The translations under genes and the position numbers were made by a program. DNA of 64,000 nt from Bacteroidia bacterium (GTDB taxonomy: Bacteria > Bacteroidota > Bacteroidia > B-17B0 > Aurantibacillaceae): assembly GCA_016787445.1 (NCBI GenBank), contig JAEUTQ010000012.1:1-64000 (forward strand). The letters are read 5' to 3'. Below, piece by piece: positions 26,214 through 35,707 of this stretch (its first letter is position 1; each line of letters begins with the position of its first letter). The notes under the pieces are model-generated. The model was not told the DNA's origin. It ran no database searches and saw nothing but the letters and a program-made list of their open reading frames with translations.

Positions 26214-26903
26214 TCAGGCAGTTTTTTCGTAAATATAAAAGTCAGATAAAGAGCCCTTTTCTTTATAGGTAGAAACAGGATATTTATTTTTAATGATTTC
26301 TTTAAGCTTCCAGCCTTTGATATTTTTTTCTACAAAATCAGTGAAACTTCTTCTGTTCTCATGCTGGTGTACAGGCTCTTCAGCTTGATTATAATCAGAA
26401 GCATAAATAATCACATATTTGTCGGCAGCAGCAAATAAATGCAAAAGGTAGTTTTCGAAAATTTCTCTTTCTACTAAGTGATATAATACATCAAGTGACA
26501 TGGTTAAATCCGCTTTAAACAAACGCGCGTTATCTACAAAAGCCATGCTGTTATAAACGTAAAAACTTTTCGTTTTGTCTGCCTTAAAAATATTATAACA
26601 TAATTTAACGGCAGTTGGAGAAACATCTAATCCGATGTATTGAGGGTATTTTGCAATTTTTAATTGGTTGCCATCTCCGCAACCAAATTCCATCACGGTT
26701 TTTATATTGTTCTTCGCAACAAAATCATTTATCACATCTGCTTTGTATTCGGCCAGATGATCATAGGAACCTGTTCCTGAATTATCGCCGCGTTGATAAC
26801 GGTCGTCCCAATATTTTTCAGATCCCTGAAATTTCTTTTTTTCCTGATTACGTTTCCAGTTCTTAACAAAGGGTATTTCTAAAATGGCCTGCTTTAATCC
26901 CAT
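26214..26903 (-). CDS. Class I SAM-dependent methyltransferase
   Basis: A 229-residue methyltransferase with SAM-binding motif I VMEFGCGDGN (near residue 70), followed by YIGLDVSPTAV and the motif II region LTMSLDVLYHLV. The target is unknown. Its place between a flippase and a divergent GT4 glycosyltransferase suggests it methylates a sugar or another surface-glycan component, which is inference from context. Confidence 0.82.
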   Translation of the reverse strand: MGLKQAILEIPFVKNWKRNQEKKKFQGSEKYWDDRYQRGDNSGTGSYDHLAEYKADVINDFVAKNNIKTVMEFGCGDGNQLKIAKYPQYIGLDVSPTAVKLCYNIFKADKTKSFYVYNSMAFVDNARLFKADLTMSLDVLYHLVEREIFENYLLHLFAAADKYVIIYASDYNQAEEPVHQHENRRSFTDFVEKNIKGWKLKEIIKNKYPVSTYKEKGSLSDFYIYEKTA

Positions 26904-26921
26904 AGTGTTGACTTTATTGCT

Positions 26922-26929
26922 TAAATTTG
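26922..26929 (+). promoter_or_regulatory. -7 element TAAATTTG upstream of GT4
   Basis: This is a full match to the Bacteroidota -7 consensus TAnnTTTG, 40 bases upstream of the GT4 start. No TTTG -33 element is seen at the right distance, so the call is tentative. Confidence 0.4.
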
Positions 26930-26969
26930 TTTGCTTTAAGGCTCTAATTTACAAAAAACGACTGATTAA

Positions 26970-28085
26970 ATGAAAGTGCTTTTTATTTCGGCCTGGTATC
27001 CTAATTCGGTTCAACCGTTAAAAGGTATTTTCGTAAAAAAGCACGCAGCGGCCATCAAAGCGGCAGGTAATGACATTCAGGTAGTGGCCATCACTATAAG
27101 TTATTCATCCAAAACTTTTGAGCGTAAAATTTATTCGGAAGTTGATGAGAACGGAATTTTAACTCACCATATCGAAATCAACTCAAGGTTTTATAAATGG
27201 ATTCATTTAAATCTGTTTTTTCAATATCGCGCCATTAGCAAGTATGTTGAGAAAGAGGTTATACCTACTTTTAAACCGGAGCTCATTCATTCCAATGTGC
27301 TTTATCCGGCCGGGATTTTAGGATATAAAATCTCTAAACGATATAATTTACCTCATGTTATCACAGAGCATTGGAGTAAAGTAGATAAATTCATGTCGCA
27401 AAGTTTGTTCAGTTATATCGGTAAAAAGGCTTACAATAATGCCAAATCCGTTACGGTTGTTTCTGATTTTTTGAAGAAAAGTATTTCAAAACATATTACC
27501 AATACCTCAAGTATTAAAATTGTACCAAATGTTATTAATCAGAAAGTTTTCACTTTTCAGCCTAAAGTAAGCGGCAATTCCATTGTATTTACATGTGTAG
27601 CGCATTGGACTAACCCAAAACGACCTGATTTAATATTTAATGCTTTAAATGAGATTTCGAAAGAATCGAATAAAAGTATTAAGTTGAATGTTGTAGGAGA
27701 AGGGATTTTATTAGAAAAATTAAAGCCACTTAAATGGAATTTTGAAATAAATTACCTTGGAAATTTAATACCTGAAAATCTGGCAAAGACTTTACAGCAA
27801 AGTAATTATTTTCTTCATGCCAGTGAAATAGAAACATTTTCAATTGTGATAGCGGAAGCTTTAGCTTCCGGAACTCCGGTGTTAGCTTCTAATGTGGGCG
27901 CTATTCCGGAGTTAATTAATTCCTCCAATGGAGTAGTAGTTCAGAATGATATACAAAGTTGGGTTGATGGGTTAAAAAAAATAATTACAATGAATGATTT
28001 TAATTTAAAAAAAATTAGCGAGGCTTGTGAGAAATTCAGCCTCGCTAATATTGGAAATGATTTTACGAAAATCTATTCAGAATAG
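26970..28085 (+). CDS. Family 4 glycosyltransferase
   Basis: A GT-B fold retaining glycosyltransferase of 371 residues. The N-terminal LFISAWYPNSVQPLKGIFVKK and the C-terminal EX7E motif (ASEIETFSIVIAEALASG, Glu residues near 288 and 296) are typical of GT4. It probably adds a sugar to a lipid-linked surface glycan. Near its 3' end the coding sequence contains an 11-bp hairpin that works as a terminator for the opposite strand (28007-28048). The gene ends 3 bases before the convergent T9SS protein gene. Confidence 0.88.
   Translation: MKVLFISAWYPNSVQPLKGIFVKKHAAAIKAAGNDIQVVAITISYSSKTFERKIYSEVDENGILTHHIEINSRFYKWIHLNLFFQYRAISKYVEKEVIPTFKPELIHSNVLYPAGILGYKISKRYNLPHVITEHWSKVDKFMSQSLFSYIGKKAYNNAKSVTVVSDFLKKSISKHITNTSSIKIVPNVINQKVFTFQPKVSGNSIVFTCVAHWTNPKRPDLIFNALNEISKESNKSIKLNVVGEGILLEKLKPLKWNFEINYLGNLIPENLAKTLQQSNYFLHASEIETFSIVIAEALASGTPVLASNVGAIPELINSSNGVVVQNDIQSWVDGLKKIITMNDFNLKKISEACEKFSLANIGNDFTKIYSE
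28007..28048 (-). terminator. Terminator embedded in opposing gene
   Basis: On the minus strand the arms at 28038-28048 (ttagcgaggct) and 28015-28025 (agcctcgctaa) form a perfect 11-bp stem with a 12-base loop, followed by eight T (28014-28007). It would end the transcript of the convergent T9SS protein gene (28089-29072). It lies entirely inside the last coding part of the GT4 gene. Confidence 0.8.
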
Positions 28086-28088
28086 TCA

Positions 28089-29072
28089 TTATTCTTTAAT
28101 GAATTTTTTAGTTCCTATTACGCGACCTTCATTATAAAATACAGCAAAATACATACCATTATTCAATGAAGAAATATTGATGGATTGTGCATTTTCTAGC
28201 ACTCCTGAATTTAGAACCTCTCTCCCTTCAATTGTGTAAAGTTTTACTTCCTCAATATTATTTTTAGAACTAGCGAAATTTAAAGTTCCTGAGGTTGGAT
28301 TTGGATAAATATCTACACTATTGTTGAGCGCCGCGAGCTCAGAAATACTTTGTGGAGTTTCATTAGTTAATACTTCAATGTCATCAAAGTAATAGCGGGC
28401 ATATGACGAATTAGGCCCACTTGTACCACTAAAAGTGAACGTTGGTGTGTTTTGAGAATCAGATCTAAACGAGCCAATGGTAATGTGTTGCCATGCTGCA
28501 GTAGCAGTAACTGTAAATGTATATTGTTGCCAGGTTGTTCCACCAACCAATGTTGTAACTTCACACTGAGGTGTAAGAGCAATTAAGCCCCAGCCTGTTT
28601 GGCTTAAAGGAGCGGTTGAAAGATTCACTCCAATGTTCTTGATGAGATATGGCGAGTATGGAGTACTGCCGTTTGTTACCCAAAAAGAAACAGTATACGT
28701 ATTACCAATTGTCATTGGTGATGTTAACTGCGTAGCAAAGTACTCACGGTAGTCAGGATAAGGTACGTTATACAGTACTACACTCATAAAACCATTTCCG
28801 GTTCGAGGTGAACAGATACCTGAAAAAGTATTCGGAGGCGCACAGTTGTATCCTAACGTAGCGGAACCACAGGCATGAAAGAAGTCGGGTGTCCCAACAC
28901 TTGGATTATTATAGACTAAATTTACATTATTCCATCCCGTTGCGCGGTTAGTTTGCCCGGGATAATCGGGACAAGGTGAGGCAATCTCAAAACCAGGATT
29001 AGGAACAAGATTAGTTTGAGCATTTACTATAGCAAATGCACCGATAAACAAAAAAGTGTATATTTTTTTCAT
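28089..29072 (-). CDS. Secreted protein with type A T9SS sorting domain
   Basis: A 327-residue exported protein. The signal peptide ends near IVNAQ (residue 19). A beta-rich, Cys-containing ectodomain begins NLVPNPGFEIASPCPDY, resembling Bacteroidota proteins with a carbohydrate-binding-like jelly roll. The C-terminal domain (about 250-327) has DIYPNPTSGTLNF and ends GTKKFIKE, the hallmark of type A cargo of the type IX secretion system. Related in layout to the protein at 39627-40892, which starts its mature part almost the same way. No enzyme motif is seen. Confidence 0.85.
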   Translation of the reverse strand: MKKIYTFLFIGAFAIVNAQTNLVPNPGFEIASPCPDYPGQTNRATGWNNVNLVYNNPSVGTPDFFHACGSATLGYNCAPPNTFSGICSPRTGNGFMSVVLYNVPYPDYREYFATQLTSPMTIGNTYTVSFWVTNGSTPYSPYLIKNIGVNLSTAPLSQTGWGLIALTPQCEVTTLVGGTTWQQYTFTVTATAAWQHITIGSFRSDSQNTPTFTFSGTSGPNSSYARYYFDDIEVLTNETPQSISELAALNNSVDIYPNPTSGTLNFASSKNNIEEVKLYTIEGREVLNSGVLENAQSINISSLNNGMYFAVFYNEGRVIGTKKFIKE

Positions 29073-29166
29073 AGGCTTATATTTTAAATAAAAATAGTGT
29101 TTTTTATTTAAAATACAATATTTAAGAGTTATTTGAGGAATAATTTTTTACTTTGTGTATTAGTTC

Positions 29167-30171
29167 ATGAGTCTGAGTAAAAGTATAGCAAGAAAAGTGA
29201 TCTTTCCATTCATTACAGGAGTAGGAATTGACAAATTGTTCCTAATGAAAGCTAGAAAGAAATCAATTATAATCAACTTTCATGGTGTAACAAGTGTTAT
29301 TGGAAATCGGTTTAATAATAGGCATTTTGATGTGTCTGATTTTGAAAAGACACTTGTCTATTTAAAGCACAATTTTAATATTGTTTCTCTAAGCGAAATT
29401 TTTAAAAATCATCAATCAGGAGTTGCGCCTCAAAAAAAGACAGTCGCTTTAACTTTTGATGATGGATATTTAAATAATTTTACAGTTGCCCTTCCCATAT
29501 TAAAAAAACATAATATTCCGGCTACTTTTTATCTTATATCAAAAGGATTGCAAGATGATAGTTATTATGTTTGGCCTGATATTGTTGATTTGATACAGAA
29601 AAATATAAGAAAAGATATTATCCTTAACTCTTATGTTTTCAAATTTCCTGGCTTCTATTGCGAAGAGTTAGACAAAAGCCTAGTTGATTTTATTAAGTCT
29701 TCCGGATATAGTAGAGATACTTACATAAATGAGCTTGCATTAGCATATCCGTATTATAAAACCACTGCCAAGCAATTTCCTGAATTAATTGAGCTCATAA
29801 GAAAGGATGATTTTAGTAAATACTCCCAAGAGCCATTAATTGAATACGGCTCTCATACACACGCACATTATAACCTCGAATATCTGACTGACGAGGAGTC
29901 TAGGTTTGAAATGGGAGAGTCAAAACGGATAATTGTGGAATTAACAGGCAAAAAAGTCATTTCAATAGCTTTTCCGGATGGAAGCTATTCTAAGAGGACA
30001 CTTGAGCTTGCTAAGGAAGCAGGTTATGAGAATCTTGTAGCTGTTGAGTATAAGTTCAAAGAGAATAATCAACAAAGCGGACTTTTATCCCGTTTTACAA
30101 TAAGCAATTCTACCACGCCGGAATCTAATATGTTGCGATTGGCCATGCAGTTTGATAAATACGCTTTTTAA
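29167..30171 (+). CDS. Polysaccharide deacetylase family protein
   Basis: A NodB-homology carbohydrate esterase 4 protein (334 residues) that would remove N-acetyl groups from a polysaccharide. Motif 1 TFDDGY (near residue 97) holds the catalytic Asp and a metal Asp, and motif 2 is SHTHAH (near 227) with the metal His residues. There is no clear signal peptide, although the N-terminus is basic and hydrophobic, so its location is uncertain. It overlaps the convergent GNAT gene by 4 bases. Confidence 0.88.
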   Translation: MSLSKSIARKVIFPFITGVGIDKLFLMKARKKSIIINFHGVTSVIGNRFNNRHFDVSDFEKTLVYLKHNFNIVSLSEIFKNHQSGVAPQKKTVALTFDDGYLNNFTVALPILKKHNIPATFYLISKGLQDDSYYVWPDIVDLIQKNIRKDIILNSYVFKFPGFYCEELDKSLVDFIKSSGYSRDTYINELALAYPYYKTTAKQFPELIELIRKDDFSKYSQEPLIEYGSHTHAHYNLEYLTDEESRFEMGESKRIIVELTGKKVISIAFPDGSYSKRTLELAKEAGYENLVAVEYKFKENNQQSGLLSRFTISNSTTPESNMLRLAMQFDKYAF

Positions 30172-31106
30172 AAAGTGTCAAAATCAGACGATTGATAAGC
30201 GTAAAGTTCTCCATTTGTAAGCGGGTTTAGATTTAAACAGCCGACCGCGTTTTTATAATACGGTTTGGCATACTCACTTAAATATTTGTCGTAAAGACTA
30301 TTTTCAAAAACCGAAAAGTGTATCGTTGAGCAATGTATTTTTTTGGCTAGTAATAGAAGAGCATTCACCGTTTCTTTGAATTTCTTTTCATTACAAAATT
30401 CAATGTCTCCAACCCATAAACGTCCGTCTATTTTTATCCAGCATTTTACGCCATTAAGATTCAGAATGTAATTGGAATAATAGGTCTTATAATTCCTGTA
30501 ATTACTATCATGTATCACAAAACCGTAATCACCTTGTTTTTCCATCGAATTATAAAAGACCTCTTCTGTAATTAATGGTTTTAATGTTTTTTGGATAATC
30601 CTATTATGCAAAGGTTTAAATACAGAATATTTTTTTGCCAATTTTTCGAGAGGCAAGGCTCCTGTTTTAATTTTATAATTGTTTATATCGGCATAATGAT
30701 TCCAGTCGAGCTTTTTTACAAAACCCGGATAGGAATTCTCATTAGGAAATCCGAATACAAAACTTACTCCTTCCTGTTTGGATAAATCGTAAGTCATTTT
30801 TGCCAAAGTAATAAATAATCCTTTTCCTCTATGGTTCGGATGGGTCATAGTGTCTCCCGATTGCGCAGCCAGATATTCTTTATTCTGATACTTTACTTTT
30901 ATTGGAAAAACGCCATAGTATGCAGCGGGTTCGCTATTATTAACAGAATAAGCAATGTAACCTGTGTATTTTAAACCGAATGCCTCAGTGGCATATTTTT
31001 TCTCAATAAAATGAATGTCTGTAATTTCATTGAACGAGTGTTTATACAAATAGATTAAATCTTTTAAATTATAGTTGTTTAATCGTTCAAATCTATACTC
31101 GTTCAT
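30168..31106 (-). CDS. GNAT family N-acetyltransferase
   Basis: A GNAT acyltransferase of about 312 residues from the preferred ATG at 31106. This start avoids overlapping proC, whose stop lies just one base upstream, while the longer in-frame start (31118) would overlap it. The acetyl-CoA pyrophosphate loop is HPNHRGKGLF (near residue 92), followed by FVFGFPNENSYPGFVKKLDW. Such Bacteroidota GNATs often act on glycan or amino-sugar substrates, and the neighbouring deacetylase and glycosyltransferases agree, but the substrate is not shown. Confidence 0.8.
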   Translation of the reverse strand: MNEYRFERLNNYNLKDLIYLYKHSFNEITDIHFIEKKYATEAFGLKYTGYIAYSVNNSEPAAYYGVFPIKVKYQNKEYLAAQSGDTMTHPNHRGKGLFITLAKMTYDLSKQEGVSFVFGFPNENSYPGFVKKLDWNHYADINNYKIKTGALPLEKLAKKYSVFKPLHNRIIQKTLKPLITEEVFYNSMEKQGDYGFVIHDSNYRNYKTYYSNYILNLNGVKCWIKIDGRLWVGDIEFCNEKKFKETVNALLLLAKKIHCSTIHFSVFENSLYDKYLSEYAKPYYKNAVGCLNLNPLTNGELYAYQSSDFDTF

Positions 31107-31107
31107 T

Positions 31108-31911
31108 TTACTTCCCAATTTTTTTATACGCTTCCGTTATGCCTTTTATGAGAGAAGAGGAGAGTCCGTTATGCTCCATTTCGTTTAATCCGGTAATGGT
31201 TACGCCTTTTGGGGTTGTAACTTTATCGATTTCCTGTTCAGGATGGGTGCCTTTTTTGATTAGTAAATCGGCAGCACCTTTTACTGTTTGAGCAACAATG
31301 GTTCTTGCGGTATTCGCATCAAACCCTATTTCGATTCCGCCTTGTATGTTCGCTCTGATATAACGCATGGCAAAGGCAGTTCCGCAAGCACCAATAATCG
31401 TAGCTGCTTCCATTAATTTCTCTTCAATTACCACGGTCTTACCTAACTTATCGAATAGCTGACAAACAGTTTGAATTTGTTTGGAGTTGGCATTGTTGTA
31501 AGAAATGCAAGTCATGCTCTCAGAAATTGCTATCGCTGTATTTGGCATAGCTCTGAATATCGACATGCCCGATTCGTTTTTTTTCTTACGAAGAATGTCT
31601 TCAATATCCTGAATACTAACACTGCTAACCACCGAAATTAATATTTGTTTAGAGTGGAGGGAAGGTGCAATTTCTTTTACAACATCTTTTATCTGAAATG
31701 GTTTTACACATAACAAAATCAATTCGGCACCCTTTACCGCCTTACTGTTATCACTTTCAATTTTTACACCTTGCTTTTTTAATGCATCTAGCAAGGAAAC
31801 ATTTCTGCGGGTAACAGTAATATCACTCGCTTTAGTATGCTTTGAGCTGATTAATCCTTCAGCGATAGCAGTGCCTAAGTTTCCTCCGCCTATGATGGTA
31901 ATTTTTGCCAT
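31108..31911 (-). CDS. proC: Pyrroline-5-carboxylate reductase
   Basis: The last step of proline synthesis, reducing pyrroline-5-carboxylate with NAD(P)H. The 267-residue protein starts with the Rossmann motif GGGNLGTAIAEGL, contains the family MPNTAIAISESMT (near residue 120), and ends with a typical C-terminal dimer domain (GVTITGLNEMEHNGL). It overlaps the alaS stop by one base (TAATG on the minus strand), so the pair is coupled, and the GNAT gene follows. Confidence 0.95.
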   Translation of the reverse strand: MAKITIIGGGNLGTAIAEGLISSKHTKASDITVTRRNVSLLDALKKQGVKIESDNSKAVKGAELILLCVKPFQIKDVVKEIAPSLHSKQILISVVSSVSIQDIEDILRKKKNESGMSIFRAMPNTAIAISESMTCISYNNANSKQIQTVCQLFDKLGKTVVIEEKLMEAATIIGACGTAFAMRYIRANIQGGIEIGFDANTARTIVAQTVKGAADLLIKKGTHPEQEIDKVTTPKGVTITGLNEMEHNGLSSSLIKGITEAYKKIGK

Positions 31912-34574
31912 TATATAATTGCTTTTGCTTTATTGATAGCGCTGTCTAATCCTTCAGCTTTACTGCCACCTGCTTGCGCATAAAATGCTTGTCCGCCACC
32001 GCCGCCGTTAATTTCTTTGGCTAACTCGCGCACAATATTTCCGGCGTTTAGATTTTTTTCTTTTACTAAATTATCACTGATGATAACTGAAATACTTGGC
32101 TTACCCTTTACTTCTGCACCTAAAACAACAAAACAGTTTTCTACTTCGTTCTTTATTTCAAATAATAAATTTTTGATTTCTTCCGCACTGTCGAACGAAA
32201 TTTTTTCAGTAATAATATTGATGCCGTCCTTCTTTTGAATTTTAGCCACCAATTCTTTTTTAATCATGCCGGCTTTTTCTTTTAAAAGTTGCTGTAATTG
32301 TTTTTGAAGCTCAGAGTTTTCTTCTAATAATCCATTTACACTCTTCACCACATCTTTACTGCCTTTTAATACCGTTTTTAATTCATTTAGAACGGCAATT
32401 TGATTTTCAAAATATTCTTCTGCTTTCTCAGATGTAACAGCTTCAATACGGCGTATACCGGCAGCCACCGCACCTTCACTTACAATTTTGAAATAGCCAA
32501 TTTGTCCTGTAGCCGGAACGTGTGTACCACCACATAGTTCTATAGAGTAATTTTTATCAAAGGTTACCACGCGCACAACATCACCATATTTCTCTCCAAA
32601 CAAAGCCATCGCCCCGGTTTTCTTCGCGTCTTCAATGCCCATCAACTGTATGTTGGAAGCAATGTTTTCGCGGATTTTATTATTGACAATACGTTCTATT
32701 TGTTTAATTTCTTCATCTGTAATTTTCGAGAAATGCGAAAAGTCGAAACGTAAATGTTCATCATTCACTAAACTTCCTTTTTGCTCCACATGTGTACCTA
32801 ATACGGATCTTAAGGCTGCATGTAACAAATGTGTTGCACTATGATTATTGGTAGTTAATAAACGTTTTGATTTATCAACTTTTGAAAAATATTCTGCATT
32901 GATGTTTTCAGGTAGTCTATCGCAAAAATGAATGATCACACCATTTTCTTTTTTGGTATCATTAATCACTATTTTTTCGTTGATGCTTTCTAAAACACCT
33001 GTGTCGCCCACTTGCCCGCCACTCTCTGCATAAAATGGTGTTTTGTTTAACACCAAGTGATATTGTTCTTTGTTTTTTGCCTTTACTTTCCGGTAGCGGA
33101 CAATTTTACTCTGAATTTCCTGCTCTTCATAGCCAACAAAATTGGTTTCGTTTTCGCCTTGAAGTGTTTTTCCAAATTCTGTATAAATCCAATCTTCCGT
33201 ATCTACACTCGTGGCAGCACGCGATCTGTTTTTTTGTTCTTCTAAATATTTATTGAAGGCTTCTTCATCAATGGTTAAGTCATAACTGCGCGCAATCAAT
33301 GAAGTTAAATCCACCGGGAAACCAAAGGTATCATACAATTCAAAAACTATTTTCCCGTCAATCACAGTTCCTTTTTTCGAATTGGCTAAATCAATACAAA
33401 CCTGATCGATTCGCTTTAATCCGATTTCCAATGTTTTGTAGAATGAAATTTCTTCTTCCTTAATTACTTTTTCAATCAATAATTTCTGACTTACCAATTC
33501 AGGAAATGCTTGTCCCATTTGATTCGCCAATGTTGGTACCAAACGGTGCATGAATGGCTCTTTTAAATTCAATGACTGATAACCGTAGCGAATGGCACGA
33601 CGTAAAATACGACGGATTACATATCCGGCTCCTGTATTACTTGGTAATTGTCCGTCAGAAATAGAAAACGAAATCGCACGAATGTGATCTGCAATCACAC
33701 GCATCGCAATATTGATGATTAACTGTTTTTTGTGTTTTTCTTCTTCTTCCGGTTTATAACGGTGACCGGACAATTCCTCAATCTTATTGATGATAGGCAT
33801 GAATACATCCGTGTCATAATTACTTTGTTTGCCTTGTAATACAACACATAAGCGTTCAAAGCCCATACCTGTATCCACATGTTGTTTCGGAAGTTTAACT
33901 AAGGATCCATCGGCCTTGCGTTCAAATTCCATAAACACGTTGTTCCAAATTTCAATTACCTGTGGATGTCCGGTGTTTACCAATTGTTTTCCCGGCACCA
34001 ACATACGATCCTCCGGTTTACGGATATCACAGTGAATTTCGCTGCATGGTCCACAAGGCCCCATATCACCCATCTCCCAGAAATTATCTTTTTTGTTTCC
34101 ACGTAAAATGCGGTCCTCAGAAATATATTTTTTCCAGGTATCATAAGCTTCCTGGTCAAATGGAATTCCTTCTTTCTCATCACCTTCAAAAACGGTAACG
34201 TATAAGCGGAAAGGATCAATTTTATAAACTTTGGTTAATAATTCCCATGCCCATTCAATAGCTTCCTTCTTAAAATAATCACCAAAGCTCCAATTTCCCA
34301 ACATCTCAAACATAGTGTGGTGATAGGTGTCAACACCTACTTCTTCCAAATCATTGTGCTTACCACTTACACGCAAACATTTTTGAGTATCCGCAATACG
34401 AGGGTATTTGATAGGCGCATTTCCTAAGAAAATATCTTTAAACGGAGCCATTCCGCTATTGTTGAACATTAGAGTAGGGTCACCCTTTACAACCATAGGT
34501 GCAGATGGCACAATTTCGTGCTGTTTGCTTTTGAAAAAATCTAAGAATGTCTGACGTACTTTACTTGCTTCCAT
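31911..34574 (-). CDS. alaS: Alanyl-tRNA synthetase
   Basis: The synthetase charges tRNA-Ala. From the preferred ATG at 34574 it has about 887 residues, the usual length; a longer in-frame ORF upstream adds 21 residues with no family counterpart. The N-terminal catalytic core has [20 protein letters not shown]. The editing domain has [10 protein letters not shown]-type zinc residues, with [13 protein letters not shown] later. A C-terminal C-Ala domain ends [17 protein letters not shown]. The upstream M23 peptidase gene is divergent. Confidence 0.97.
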   Translation of the reverse strand: MEASKVRQTFLDFFKSKQHEIVPSAPMVVKGDPTLMFNNSGMAPFKDIFLGNAPIKYPRIADTQKCLRVSGKHNDLEEVGVDTYHHTMFEMLGNWSFGDYFKKEAIEWAWELLTKVYKIDPFRLYVTVFEGDEKEGIPFDQEAYDTWKKYISEDRILRGNKKDNFWEMGDMGPCGPCSEIHCDIRKPEDRMLVPGKQLVNTGHPQVIEIWNNVFMEFERKADGSLVKLPKQHVDTGMGFERLCVVLQGKQSNYDTDVFMPIINKIEELSGHRYKPEEEEKHKKQLIINIAMRVIADHIRAISFSISDGQLPSNTGAGYVIRRILRRAIRYGYQSLNLKEPFMHRLVPTLANQMGQAFPELVSQKLLIEKVIKEEEISFYKTLEIGLKRIDQVCIDLANSKKGTVIDGKIVFELYDTFGFPVDLTSLIARSYDLTIDEEAFNKYLEEQKNRSRAATSVDTEDWIYTEFGKTLQGENETNFVGYEEQEIQSKIVRYRKVKAKNKEQYHLVLNKTPFYAESGGQVGDTGVLESINEKIVINDTKKENGVIIHFCDRLPENINAEYFSKVDKSKRLLTTNNHSATHLLHAALRSVLGTHVEQKGSLVNDEHLRFDFSHFSKITDEEIKQIERIVNNKIRENIASNIQLMGIEDAKKTGAMALFGEKYGDVVRVVTFDKNYSIELCGGTHVPATGQIGYFKIVSEGAVAAGIRRIEAVTSEKAEEYFENQIAVLNELKTVLKGSKDVVKSVNGLLEENSELQKQLQQLLKEKAGMIKKELVAKIQKKDGINIITEKISFDSAEEIKNLLFEIKNEVENCFVVLGAEVKGKPSISVIISDNLVKEKNLNAGNIVRELAKEINGGGGGQAFYAQAGGSKAEGLDSAINKAKAII

Positions 34575-34712
34575 GCGTATTAGAAAAAGAGTGCTAAGAT
34601 AACAAAAAGCATAGGTTTTAAGGGCTAAATTTTCCACATTTTAAACCTTTTAATTGGGATTTTTGCCCTATATTGTAAAGGTTTTTTAACGTTTAAGGCA
34701 GGTGATAAATAT

Positions 34713-34720
34713 TATTTTTG
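34713..34720 (+). promoter_or_regulatory. -7 element TATTTTTG upstream of M23 gene
   Basis: This matches TAnnTTTG fully and lies 15 bases before the ATG at 34736, giving a leader of only about 12 bases. No convincing -33 TTTG is seen. The call rests on the -7 match and position. Confidence 0.45.
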
Positions 34721-34735
34721 TCCTGCATTTAAATT

Positions 34736-35707
34736 ATGTCAAAGGTTAAGTATAGATTTAATACCAAATCGCTCACTTACGAGAAAGTAAAAGTTACTTT
34801 TTCCGAACGGTTATGGCGTTTTATGTCGTATTTAGCAATCGGATTGGTATTCGCAACTGTTACCATTATTTTAGCTTTTAAATTTTTAGACTCCCCAAAG
34901 GAAAAAATGCTTCGTCGTGAGATTGAGGCCTTACAACTTCAATATGATTTATTGCATAAAAAAATGAATCAGGTACAGGTTGTTTTGAACGACATGCAAG
35001 ACAGGGACGATAATATTTACCGTGTGATTTTTGAAGCAGAGCCTATTCCGAATACCATTCGCAATGCGGGATTTGGAGGCAGTGAGCGTTACGAGGTTTT
35101 TGATAATTATGAAAATGCCGATTTATTAAAACGTACGACAGAGCGTTTGGATAAAATTACCAAGCAATTATACATTCAGTCCAAATCGTTTGACGAAGTG
35201 GTAAAAATGGCTCGCGACAAAGAAAAACTTTTAGCTTCTATTCCTGCCATCATGCCGATTAATAATAAAGATTTGCGTCACCAGGCAGGTGGATTTGGTT
35301 GGAGAACGCACCCTATTTATAAAACACCGGAGTTTCATCCGGGAATGGATTTTTCAGCTGAGCAGGGAACACCAATTTACGCTACCGGTGATGGCGTGGT
35401 AGAAGTGGCCGATGCCAATGCACAAGGTTACGGTAATCACGTGGTGTTAAATCATAGTTTTGGTTATAAAACTTTATACGGCCATATGAGTAAAATGGCA
35501 GTGAAAGTTGGGAAGGTGGTTAAACGCGGAGAGCTCATTGGTTATGTAGGAAGCACCGGTTTAAGTACGGCGCCTCACGTTCACTATGAAGTAATAAAGA
35601 ATGGTGAGAAAGTGAATCCGATTAACTTTTACTATAACGACTTAACGCCGGAGCAATATCAAATTATGCTCGAAATGTCTTCTAAGTCAACCCAATCGTT
35701 CGACTGA
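34736..35707 (+). CDS. M23 family metallopeptidase
   Basis: A membrane-anchored LytM-type peptidase of 323 residues that would cut or regulate cutting of peptidoglycan cross-links. An N-terminal membrane helix (about residues 30-51) is followed by coiled coil (about 60-90) and a C-terminal M23 domain. The zinc residues are in HPGMDF and HVHYE, and both are intact, so it may be active. Its stop overlaps the APC permease start by one base (TGATG). In other flavobacteria this gene commonly sits next to alaS, as I recall. Confidence 0.9.
   Translation: MSKVKYRFNTKSLTYEKVKVTFSERLWRFMSYLAIGLVFATVTIILAFKFLDSPKEKMLRREIEALQLQYDLLHKKMNQVQVVLNDMQDRDDNIYRVIFEAEPIPNTIRNAGFGGSERYEVFDNYENADLLKRTTERLDKITKQLYIQSKSFDEVVKMARDKEKLLASIPAIMPINNKDLRHQAGGFGWRTHPIYKTPEFHPGMDFSAEQGTPIYATGDGVVEVADANAQGYGNHVVLNHSFGYKTLYGHMSKMAVKVGKVVKRGELIGYVGSTGLSTAPHVHYEVIKNGEKVNPINFYYNDLTPEQYQIMLEMSSKSTQSFD

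Noticed and set aside
30160-30180. Palindrome ctttttaaaaag at the overlap of convergent genes as terminator
   Set aside because: It is a short A/T-only palindrome with no GC stem, so it is not a credible terminator.
33962-34219. Opposite-strand reading frames inside alaS
   Set aside because: They are shadows of the alaS coding sequence with no start context or family-like residues.
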